From Corallococcus carmarthensis (GTDB lineage Bacteria; Myxococcota; Myxococcia; Myxococcales; Myxococcaceae), in the NCBI RefSeq assembly GCF_003611695.1, contig NZ_RAWE01000063.1, positions 1-45,901 on the forward strand: a DNA stretch of 45,901 bases, given 5' to 3'. This document shows positions 9,925 through 16,842 of the stretch, piece after piece. The first letter of the stretch is position 1; each line of letters begins with the position of its first letter. The position numbers and the translations under genes are program-made. The notes under the pieces are model-generated. The model saw only the letters and a program-made list of their open reading frames with translations, was not told where the DNA came from and searched no databases.

Positions 9925-10086
9925 ATGCGGTACCTGGGAGGACTGGTGCTCATGGCGTACGCGTGGGCCACCTATACGGGTTGGGCCCCGTTCAGTGAGG
10001 AGGAGCGCGGGCGGGTGACCGGTGACGTGAAGCGCGGTCCCGGCGGCGTGCTGCTGTGGACCGGTGGATTCATGGGAGGCAAGTGA
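9925..10086 (+). CDS. Small 53-residue membrane-associated protein
   Basis: An ATG at 9925 follows GGGAGG at seven bases. The 53-codon frame stops at 10084-10086, where the TGA shares its last base with the next ATG (TGATG). The N-terminus is a short hydrophobic, aromatic segment (YLGGLVLMAYAWATYTGW) that could be a membrane helix or uncleaved signal. The C-terminus is Gly-rich and ends WTGGFMGGK. The ribosome site, coupling on the 3' side and position between the DUF4178 and DUF350 genes argue that it is real despite its size. No function is known to me. Confidence 0.75.
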   Translation: MRYLGGLVLMAYAWATYTGWAPFSEEERGRVTGDVKRGPGGVLLWTGGFMGGK

Positions 10087-10313
10087 TGCTGTTGCTCGGA
10101 GTGGTGGTCACCCTGCAGGGAGTGCTGGCGAGCATCATCTATTCGCTCATCGGCCTGGTGGTGTTCGTGGCGGGCTTCTACGTCATCCGCCTCATCCTGC
10201 CGTACGACGTGCACAAGGAGATCGAGGTCGACCAGAACGTCGCGCTGGGCATCGTCATCGGCTCGTTCATCCTGGGCCTGGCCATCATCATCGCGGCGGC
10301 CATCAGCGGCTGA
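10086..10313 (+). CDS. DUF350 family small membrane protein
   Basis: The ATG at 10086 overlaps the previous stop (TGATG), giving 75 residues; an in-frame GTG/ATG 30 bases earlier is unnecessary. Two hydrophobic helices (VLASIIYSLIGLVVFVAGFYVI and ALGIVIGSFILGLAIIIAAA) are joined by an acidic loop with YDVHKEIEVDQN. This matches one repeat unit of DUF350, the family of E. coli YjfL, which occurs beside polyamine-type enzymes and PspA-like proteins elsewhere. Being a single unit, it probably works as a multimer in the inner membrane. A role in membrane stress or polyamine handling is inferred from context. Confidence 0.85.
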   Translation: MLLLGVVVTLQGVLASIIYSLIGLVVFVAGFYVIRLILPYDVHKEIEVDQNVALGIVIGSFILGLAIIIAAAISG

Positions 10314-10326
10314 AACACGTGACGCT

Positions 10327-11823
10327 TTGAACAAGACGCTGCTCTTCCTCACCGTCCTCGTCATCGCGACGTGCGGGCTCATCTACGAGCTCATCGTCGG
10401 GACGCTCGCCAGCTATCTGCTGGGGGACAGCATCACCCAGTTCTCCACCGTCATTGGCGGCTACCTCTTCGCCATGGGCATTGGCAGCTACCTGTCGCGC
10501 TTCGTGGAGCGCGGGGTGGCCCAGCGCTTCGTGGAGATCGAGCTGGCCGTGGCCCTGGTCGGCGGGCTGTGCGCGCCGATGCTGTTCCTCACCTTCACGC
10601 TCACCGGCGTGTTCCCCGTCGTCCTGTACGGCAGCGTGTTGATCATCGGCACGCTGGTGGGGCTGGAGATTCCCCTCCTGCTGCGCATCCTGCAGGACCA
10701 GCTCAAGTTCAAGGACCTGGTCAGCCAGGTGCTGACGTTCGACTACCTGGGCGCGCTCGCGGCCAGCGTGGCTTTCCCACTGCTGCTGGTGCCGAAGCTG
10801 GGCCTGGTGCGCACGTCGCTGCTCTTCGGACTGCTCAACGCGGGCGTGGGGCTGTGGAGCACGTGGCTGCTGGCGCCCGTGCTGGCCAACCCGGTGCGCC
10901 TGCGCGTCAAGGCGGTGTTGCTGTGCGCGGGGCTGCTGGTGTGCTTCGCGTTGGGGGACCGGCTCACCACGTTCTACGAGGACCAGCTCTACGCGGATGA
11001 GGTCGTCCACGCCACGAGCTCCCCCTACCAGCGCATCATCGTCACGCGCGGCAAGCGGGGCTTCTCGCTGTTCCTCAACGGCAACCTCCAGTTCGCCAGC
11101 ATCGATGAGTACCGCTACCACGAGTCCCTGGTGCACCCCGCCATGGTGCGCGCGCAGAAGGTGGAGCACGTGCTCATCCTGGGCGGCGGGGACGGGCTCG
11201 CGGCGCGCGAGGTGCTGAAGTATCCGGAGGTGAAGTCCATCACGCTGGTGGACCTGGACCCCGCCATCACCGGGCTCGCCACGGGCTACGGGGAGCTGGC
11301 GGCGCTCAACCACCACTCCATGACGCACCCGAAGATGCGCGTCATCAACACGGACGCGATGCAGTTCCTGGCCGAAGGCGCGAACACCTGGGACGTCGTC
11401 ATCGTGGACTTCCCGGACCCCAACAACTTCGCGCTGGGGAAGCTGTACACGACGGGCTTCTACAAGATTTTGAAGAAGCGCCTGGCGCCGGGCGGGGTGG
11501 CGGTCATCCAGAGCACCAGCCCGCTGTTCGCGCGGCGCTCGTTCTGGTGCGTGGAGACCACGCTCAAGGCCGCGGGCTTCTGGACGCAGCCGTACCACGC
11601 GCTGGTGCCGTCCTTTGGCGAGTGGGGCTACGTGCTGGTGGCGCAGGAGCGCGCCGGCCGCTACCGCCCGCTGCCGGAGGGGCTGGCGTTCCTGGATGAA
11701 GACACGCTGGAGGGGCTCACGCGCTTCTCTCCGGACATGTCGCCGCTGCCGGCGGAGGTGAACCGGCTGAACAACCAGGTGCTGGTGCACTACTACGAAG
11801 AGGAGTGGCGCCGGTGGAACTGA
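10327..11823 (+). CDS. Membrane-fused spermidine synthase-like aminopropyltransferase
   Basis: Starting at TTG 10327 this is a 498-residue two-part protein. Residues 1-210 hold about six to seven hydrophobic helices. The C-terminal half is a spermidine/spermine synthase fold: the EYRYHESLVHPAM region, the nucleotide loop LILGGGDG (283-290), VDLDP (308-312) and the catalytic-region VDFPDPNNF with Asp361. It should transfer an aminopropyl group from decarboxylated AdoMet to an amine at the membrane face. The acceptor cannot be read from sequence. The donor is presumably made by the decarboxylase encoded 2.4 kb upstream. The TTG start has no obvious ribosome site, so the start is the least certain part. 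Confidence 0.9.
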   Translation: MNKTLLFLTVLVIATCGLIYELIVGTLASYLLGDSITQFSTVIGGYLFAMGIGSYLSRFVERGVAQRFVEIELAVALVGGLCAPMLFLTFTLTGVFPVVLYGSVLIIGTLVGLEIPLLLRILQDQLKFKDLVSQVLTFDYLGALAASVAFPLLLVPKLGLVRTSLLFGLLNAGVGLWSTWLLAPVLANPVRLRVKAVLLCAGLLVCFALGDRLTTFYEDQLYADEVVHATSSPYQRIIVTRGKRGFSLFLNGNLQFASIDEYRYHESLVHPAMVRAQKVEHVLILGGGDGLAAREVLKYPEVKSITLVDLDPAITGLATGYGELAALNHHSMTHPKMRVINTDAMQFLAEGANTWDVVIVDFPDPNNFALGKLYTTGFYKILKKRLAPGGVAVIQSTSPLFARRSFWCVETTLKAAGFWTQPYHALVPSFGEWGYVLVAQERAGRYRPLPEGLAFLDEDTLEGLTRFSPDMSPLPAEVNRLNNQVLVHYYEEEWRRWN

Positions 11824-13445
11824 CGCGGCGCGAGCTGGTGGCCGCGTTCCTGGGCGCCTCCGTGGCGAGCGCCTGTACGCGGCAGGCCGCTCGCGCGCCG
11901 GTGCCGGGCGCCATCGTGGACCGGGCGGTGGACACCGGCCACAAGTTGCGCACAGGACCGCTGCCGCGCGCGCAGACCTTCGAGCCGGTGGACGTGCTGA
12001 TTGTCGGCGCGGGCGCGGCCGGCCTGTCCGCCGCGTGGCGCCTGTCCGCCGCGGGCGTGAAGGACGTGCGCGTGGTGGAGCTGGAGGCGGAGGCCGGCGG
12101 TACGTCGCGCTCCGGCCGCAACGGCGTGTCCGCGTTCCCGTGGGGCGCGCACTACCTGCCGTCGCCCCTGGAGGACCGGGGGCCGGTGATGCGCCTGCTG
12201 CGGGAGATGGACGCCGTCACCGGCGTGGACGCGGAAGGCCATCCGTCGTTCGCGGAGGAGCTGCTCATCCAGGAGCCCGACGAGCGCGTCTTCTACAAGG
12301 GCCACTGGTACGAGGGGCTGTACCTGCGCGCGGGCGCGAGCCCCGAGGACCTGGCGGAGTTGGAGCGCTTCGACGCCAAGATGAACGCCTTCGCCGCCGC
12401 GCGCGACGCGAAGGGGCGCAAGGCGTTCGCGGTGCCGGGGGCGCTCTCCAGCGACGACGCGGAGTGGACCGCGCTGGACGCGGTGAGCATGGCGCGGTGG
12501 ATGGAGGTGGAGGGCTTCCGCTCGCCCCGGCTGAAGTGGTTCGTGGACTACGCGTGCCGCGACGACTACGGCGCCACCTCCGAGCACGTCTCCGCCTGGG
12601 CGGGCATCTGGTACTTCGCCGCGCGGCAGAACGGGAAGGGGGAGCGCAGCGACGGCTTCCTCTCCTGGCCCGAGGGCAACGGCCGGCTGGTGAAGCAGCT
12701 GGCGTCGTCACTGGGGCCGCGCCAGCTGGAGACCCAGGTGCTGGTGCACACGGTGGAGCCAGGGGAGGATGGCTGCCGCGTGCACGCGCTGGATGCTCGC
12801 ACCGGAGCGCCCCGGGCCTTCCACGCGCGGCAGGTGGTGCTGGCGTGCCCGCGCTTCGTCGCCGCGCACGTGGTGGCGCCCTGGCGCGAGGCTCGGCCCG
12901 CGTGGATGGAGGCCTTCGTCTACAGCCCGTGGGTGGTGGCGAACCTGACAGTGTCCGCGCCGCCAGTGTCGCGAGGCTTCCCGCTGGCCTGGGACAACGT
13001 CTTCTACGAGAGCCAGAGCCTGGGCTACGTGGTGGCCACGCACCAGTCGCTGCGCCAGGACGCGCGCGGGCCCACGGTGCTCACGTGGTACCTGCCCATG
13101 GCCGGCGCGGACGTGAAGGCGGAGCGCAATAAGGCCCTCTCCGCGACGTACGGGGACTGGGAGGCGCTGGTGATGGCGGACCTGATGCCGGCGCACCCCG
13201 GGGTGGGCGCGCTCGCGCAGCGGCTGGAGGTGCAGCGCTGGGGCCATGCCATGGTGCGGCCCCAGCCCGGCTTCCTCTGGGGCGAGGCACGCCGCGCCGC
13301 GCAACAGAGCCTGGGGCGGCACCTGCACTTCGCGCACACGGACCTGGGCGGCATGGCCCTCTTCGAGGAGGCCAACTGGTTCGGCGTGCAGGCCGCGGAG
13401 CGGGCCCTGACGGGAATGGGGCTCAAGAGCGCCAGTTGGTTGTAG
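11814..13445 (+). CDS. Tat-type FAD-dependent amine/flavin oxidoreductase
   Basis: GTG 11814 lies eight bases after AGGAG and overlaps the synthase gene by ten bases; GTG 11805 is an alternative. The 543-residue protein begins ELTRRELVAAFLGASVASAC, a twin-arginine leader with a possible lipobox (Cys21). The FAD-binding fold starts at VDVLIVGAGAAGLSAAWRL (GxGxxG, 65-70), followed by an ELEAEAGGTSRSG segment, as in flavin amine oxidases and protoporphyrinogen-oxidase relatives. Tat export would carry it folded with FAD to the periplasm. The substrate is unknown; an oxidised polyamine product is a reasonable guess from context. Confidence 0.85.
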   Translation: MELTRRELVAAFLGASVASACTRQAARAPVPGAIVDRAVDTGHKLRTGPLPRAQTFEPVDVLIVGAGAAGLSAAWRLSAAGVKDVRVVELEAEAGGTSRSGRNGVSAFPWGAHYLPSPLEDRGPVMRLLREMDAVTGVDAEGHPSFAEELLIQEPDERVFYKGHWYEGLYLRAGASPEDLAELERFDAKMNAFAAARDAKGRKAFAVPGALSSDDAEWTALDAVSMARWMEVEGFRSPRLKWFVDYACRDDYGATSEHVSAWAGIWYFAARQNGKGERSDGFLSWPEGNGRLVKQLASSLGPRQLETQVLVHTVEPGEDGCRVHALDARTGAPRAFHARQVVLACPRFVAAHVVAPWREARPAWMEAFVYSPWVVANLTVSAPPVSRGFPLAWDNVFYESQSLGYVVATHQSLRQDARGPTVLTWYLPMAGADVKAERNKALSATYGDWEALVMADLMPAHPGVGALAQRLEVQRWGHAMVRPQPGFLWGEARRAAQQSLGRHLHFAHTDLGGMALFEEANWFGVQAAERALTGMGLKSASWL

Positions 13446-13471
13446 CCATCGGAAGCGGGAGGGAAGGGCAC

Positions 13472-14758
13472 ATGAAGGACAGTCGCTTCAGCCGGGCGGA
13501 GTTCCTCGGACTCACCAGCCTGCTCGCGGGCTCCACGCTGTTCCCGGGACGGGGCGAAGCGGCTCCGGACGGGGGCACGCCCTCCCTGCGCACCGTCAAG
13601 TCGCCGGGGCTCACGGGCGTCCTTTCGCCGGACGCGGGCGTCGCGGCCCCCAGGGCAGGCGCGGCGGCGGGCTCGCAGGCGGAGTACGAACAGCTGCGGC
13701 AGGGCTGCACCGCGTCCCTGCCGGTGCGCTCCTCGTCCGATGACGGCGCGGAGTTCGTGCGCATTGGCGAGTGGATGCAGCGCCAGAAGCTGTCCAGCGA
13801 CGTCTACGGCAACGGCGACTTCGTGCAGGCCTTCGAGAAGAAGGTGGCGGACCTGCTGGGCTTCGAGGACGCGTGCTTCATGCCCACGGGCACCATGGCG
13901 CAGCTCAGCGCGCTGCGCATCTACGCGGACGCGAGCAACGTGCGCACGGTGGGCGTGCACCCGTCGTCGCACCACGTGCTGCACGAGGACGACGCCTACT
14001 CCGTGCTGCACCAGCTGCGCGCCGTGTACCTGGGCCCGTGGACGCGGCCGCTGCTGGCGGAGGACGTGGCCCAGTCCCGCGATGTGCTGGGAAGCGTCAG
14101 CGTGGAGCTGCCGGTGCGCTGGCTGGGCGGGCAGCTCCAGACGTGGGAGCAGCTCAACGAGCTCAAGCGCACCTGCCGCGACAAGAAGGTGAAGCTGCAC
14201 ATGGACGGCGCGCGGCTCTGGGAGAGCCAGCCCTTCTACGGCCGCTCCTACGCGGAGATCTGCAAGGGCTTCGACTCCGTCTATGTGTCCTTCTACAAGA
14301 TGGTGGGCGGCATCGGCGGCGCGATGCTGGTGGGCAACCGCGACTTCATCCAGGAGTCGCGCGTGTGGCGCCACCGGCACGGCGGCAACCTGTACCACCT
14401 GGCCCCGCTGGTGGCCTCCGCGGCCATGCGCTTCGACGCCGCGCTGGCCGCCGTCCCCGGCTACGTGAAGCGGGCCAAGGCGCTCACCGCGCTCATCGCG
14501 GCGGACACGCGCGTCACGGTGCTGCCGCAGCCCGTGCAGACGAACATGTTCCACGTGTTCCTGCGCGGCTCACCGCAGGCCTACAACCGCCAGCGCGACC
14601 GCATCGCGCGTGAGGACCGGGTCTGGGTGGCGGGAGGCTTCGGACAGACGCGCGTGCCCGGCGTCGTGTCCACGGAGCTGCAGGTGAGCGAGGGGCTGGG
14701 GGGCATCAGCGACGCCGACGCGGCCCGGGCCTTCCTGCGCCTGCTGGAAGCGGCCTGA
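13472..14758 (+). CDS. Exported threonine aldolase-like PLP enzyme (beta-eliminating lyase family)
   Basis: The ATG at 13472 follows a GGGAGGGAAGGG tract and starts 428 residues. Residues 1-31 look like an export leader (SRAEFLGLTSLLAGSTLFPGRGEAA) resembling a Tat signal but with one Arg of the pair replaced by Ala. After an Ala/Gly/Pro linker, the fold is type I PLP: FMPTGTMAQLSAL binds the cofactor phosphate region, HMDGARLW matches the threonine-aldolase Asp/Arg motif, and Lys276 in SFYKMVGGIGG is the Schiff-base lysine. The family cleaves beta-hydroxy amino acids or eliminates beta substituents. It lies 26 bases after the FAD enzyme and ends the cluster at a strong hairpin. Confidence 0.85.
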   Translation: MKDSRFSRAEFLGLTSLLAGSTLFPGRGEAAPDGGTPSLRTVKSPGLTGVLSPDAGVAAPRAGAAAGSQAEYEQLRQGCTASLPVRSSSDDGAEFVRIGEWMQRQKLSSDVYGNGDFVQAFEKKVADLLGFEDACFMPTGTMAQLSALRIYADASNVRTVGVHPSSHHVLHEDDAYSVLHQLRAVYLGPWTRPLLAEDVAQSRDVLGSVSVELPVRWLGGQLQTWEQLNELKRTCRDKKVKLHMDGARLWESQPFYGRSYAEICKGFDSVYVSFYKMVGGIGGAMLVGNRDFIQESRVWRHRHGGNLYHLAPLVASAAMRFDAALAAVPGYVKRAKALTALIAADTRVTVLPQPVQTNMFHVFLRGSPQAYNRQRDRIAREDRVWVAGGFGQTRVPGVVSTELQVSEGLGGISDADAARAFLRLLEAA

Positions 14759-14778
14759 AACCTGGCCGCCTGCCTTGA

Positions 14779-14807
14779 CGTCGGGTGTCAATGTCAGACA
14801 CCCGACG
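14779..14807. terminator. Perfect 11-bp hairpin between convergent genes
   Basis: CGTCGGGTGTC (14779-14789) and its exact reverse complement (14797-14807) surround a seven-base loop. The element sits between the stop of the PLP enzyme gene (14758) and the stop of the leftward cupin gene (14832), where a bidirectional terminator would be expected. There is no U-run on either side, so an intrinsic terminator is probable but not certain; a binding-site role cannot be excluded. Confidence 0.65.
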
Positions 14808-14831
14808 GGTGAAACACAGCAGGCCAGCGCG

Positions 14832-15263
14832 TCAGGCCGCCTTCTTGAGGCTGTACTGCGGCTCCTGCTCCTGAGCCTTCAGGAAGAACTCCGAGTCCAG
14901 CAGCATCACGATGCGGCCCTTGTCGTCGTGGAACGCGATGGGGCCGTGCGCGGTGAAGTGGATGAGCGACTCCTCCAGCGCGGTGGTGGCGGGGTGCTCG
15001 GCGCCCAGCGGCTCGAACTCGTAGTCGCCCGCGCGGGTGATGCCCAGGCGGTCGTGCGTCGAGCCGGAGAGGATGAAGATCTCCGCCGGGCCCAGGTGCT
15101 TGTGCGGCGCGAAGACGGCGCCCTTCTCCATCTTCAGGATGGCGCTCCACACGCCCGTCTCCGCGCTCACGCGCAGCAAGCGGTAGGAGGTTCCAGGCCC
15201 GAGCGGCTTCCACTCGAGGTCCGCGGTGTGCACCAGGCCATTCATCATCGCCATTCCGGACAT
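14832..15263 (-). CDS. Small cupin protein (dihydroxyacetophenone dioxygenase / ChrR-type)
   Basis: A 143-residue single-domain cupin. The ATG at 15263 follows GAGGAGG at five bases. The first metal motif is APHKHLGPAEIFILSG, giving two His and a Glu. The second half contains EFEPLGAEHPATT and the strand LIHFTAHGPIAF. The closest resemblance I recognise is to ChrR-like cupins and the 2,4'-dihydroxyacetophenone dioxygenase group, which use a mononuclear metal. The protein is cytoplasmic and stands alone, so the substrate is unknown. Its promoter would lie within 15264-15340; no strong promoter boxes are visible there. Confidence 0.8.
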   Translation of the reverse strand: MSGMAMMNGLVHTADLEWKPLGPGTSYRLLRVSAETGVWSAILKMEKGAVFAPHKHLGPAEIFILSGSTHDRLGITRAGDYEFEPLGAEHPATTALEESLIHFTAHGPIAFHDDKGRIVMLLDSEFFLKAQEQEPQYSLKKAA

Positions 15264-15532
15264 GACAGCCTCCTCGCTCAGCCCTGCGTCTGTGTGTCTT
15301 CAGCCATGATAACGCCCAGGAATGAAATCCTTGCAAGTTAGTCGCACGTGTCGGGTTGTTGTCTTTGACGCATCCCTTTGTCTCAGGAAGATTCCATGGC
15401 GGCTGTCCGCAGGGGCCGCTACCGGTCGCATTTTCTGATCAGGCAGCACGCGGCCGGTGTTTCCGGACCCCTGTGGAAACCCCTCATCCGAGGGCGTACC
15501 CGCAGCAAATCCGAGTCGCACTGCCCTGCCTG

Positions 15533-16687
15533 TTATCTCGTGGTGATGTCGTCCAAGCGCACCGAAGAAGGACGGCGGCTCCGGAGTCCCAGCTCCACCA
15601 GGGCCTGCCCCGCGTCCGTCACGGCCTTCTCCAGCTCCGCGGCGGCTTCCTCCTGTCCGAAGACGACACCCTTCCCGAGCCAGCCATTCAGCTCGGACGC
15701 CAACGCACGCGCCGACGGGTAGCGGTCAGCGGGCGAAGGCTGGAGGAGCTTGCGAAGCGGCAGGCGGAGGGGCTCGGGGAGCTTCGCGGTCAACGCCTCC
15801 AGGTCCGCCTGTGTGTAGGTCGCCGCGCGCCAGATGGCCGCCTCCGTCCGGACGTCGCATCCCGCCAGCCGCGCCCGGCGAATCGCGCGCCGGACTCGCA
15901 CGAGCTTCCGCTTCGACAGCGAAGCCTTCACCTCTTCGGTGACGTCGTCCGGGGCATCCAGCAGGTTCCTGCCCGTGGCCAGTTCGAGCATCACCACGCC
16001 CAGGTTGAACAGGTCCGAGCGCGCATCAACACGGCCGGACAGGAGCATCTCCGGGGATGCGTAATAGGTGTCCCCCTGCGGCCGATGCACGGTGGAGGAA
16101 ACGCGCCCCGGCAGTGAGGACAGCGCGAGCCCGAAGTCGGAGACCCGCACGTTGCCCTTCCAATCGACGAAGACGTGGTCCAGGTCGATGGCACGGTGAA
16201 CGATGTTCAAGGGATTGCCGTTCGCGTCCTTCGCCTCGTGCGCGTGCGCCAGCGCCTCCGCGACCCGCGCTCCGACGTGCAGCACGAAGAGCGGCGAGAA
16301 CCAGCGACGGCACTCCGAGACGATGGTCAGCAGGTCGCACAGGCTGTGACCGGACGGATGCTCCGTGATCACGTACCAGGAGCCTTCCGCCTTCTGCATC
16401 CCCTCGACGCGGAAGATGCCCGGGTGCTCCAGGAAGGAGGCAAGGCGCACCTGCTCCTCCAGCTTCGCTCGCGCCCGCTTCACGCGCGTCATTCCCTGGT
16501 CGCTCGAAACGCCAATCGCCTTGAGCAACACCCGGCCCTTGATCTGCCCCTCTTCCGTGCGACGCCGCGCCACCAGGAGGCTGATTCCGTGATGCGCCTC
16601 CCCCAGGTCATCGCGGAACTCGTACTGGAAGCCATCCTTCGTGAAGAGGATGGACCCTCTTGGAGCCTTGAACTCGACTGACGCCAT
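15533..16687 (-). CDS. Protein kinase-fold protein lacking the catalytic Asp (pseudokinase)
   Basis: The ATG at 16687 follows GAGGAG at nine bases; the longer frame to 16816 has poor codon use. The 384-residue protein has a Hanks-kinase fold: Lys56 in GRVLLKAIG, a C-lobe start at LHVGARVAEALAHAHE and DFG at 184-186 (VRVSDFGLAL). The SPEMLL and SDLFNLGVVMLELATG motifs correspond to APE and the F helix. The catalytic loop reads HRAIDLDHVF instead of HRDLKPxN: Ala166 replaces the catalytic Asp and the metal-binding Asn is lost. The Gly-rich loop is also unrecognisable. It probably binds nucleotide or partners but does not phosphorylate normally. It has no membrane segment. The kinase gene upstream on the same strand is 155 bases away. 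Confidence 0.85.
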   Translation of the reverse strand: MASVEFKAPRGSILFTKDGFQYEFRDDLGEAHHGISLLVARRRTEEGQIKGRVLLKAIGVSSDQGMTRVKRARAKLEEQVRLASFLEHPGIFRVEGMQKAEGSWYVITEHPSGHSLCDLLTIVSECRRWFSPLFVLHVGARVAEALAHAHEAKDANGNPLNIVHRAIDLDHVFVDWKGNVRVSDFGLALSSLPGRVSSTVHRPQGDTYYASPEMLLSGRVDARSDLFNLGVVMLELATGRNLLDAPDDVTEEVKASLSKRKLVRVRRAIRRARLAGCDVRTEAAIWRAATYTQADLEALTAKLPEPLRLPLRKLLQPSPADRYPSARALASELNGWLGKGVVFGQEEAAAELEKAVTDAGQALVELGLRSRRPSSVRLDDITTR

Positions 16688-16842
16688 CCGCCGTCTCCTC
16701 TCGCCCGGGCAACATCCCGACGCGATACCGTGCACGTTACCCAGGGGATGGGGAACATGGGAACGACCCCCTGAGGTCATGTCGCGCCACGAGCGGAATC
16801 CGGCAAGACCAACCACCTACCCAGGACGTCTCTCCGTCCCGC

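Noticed and set aside
15264-15340. TTGCAA with a GTTATC box 17 bases on, as a cupin promoter
   Set aside because: The -10 match is too weak, and a sigma54 reading of the same site lacks the -24 GG.
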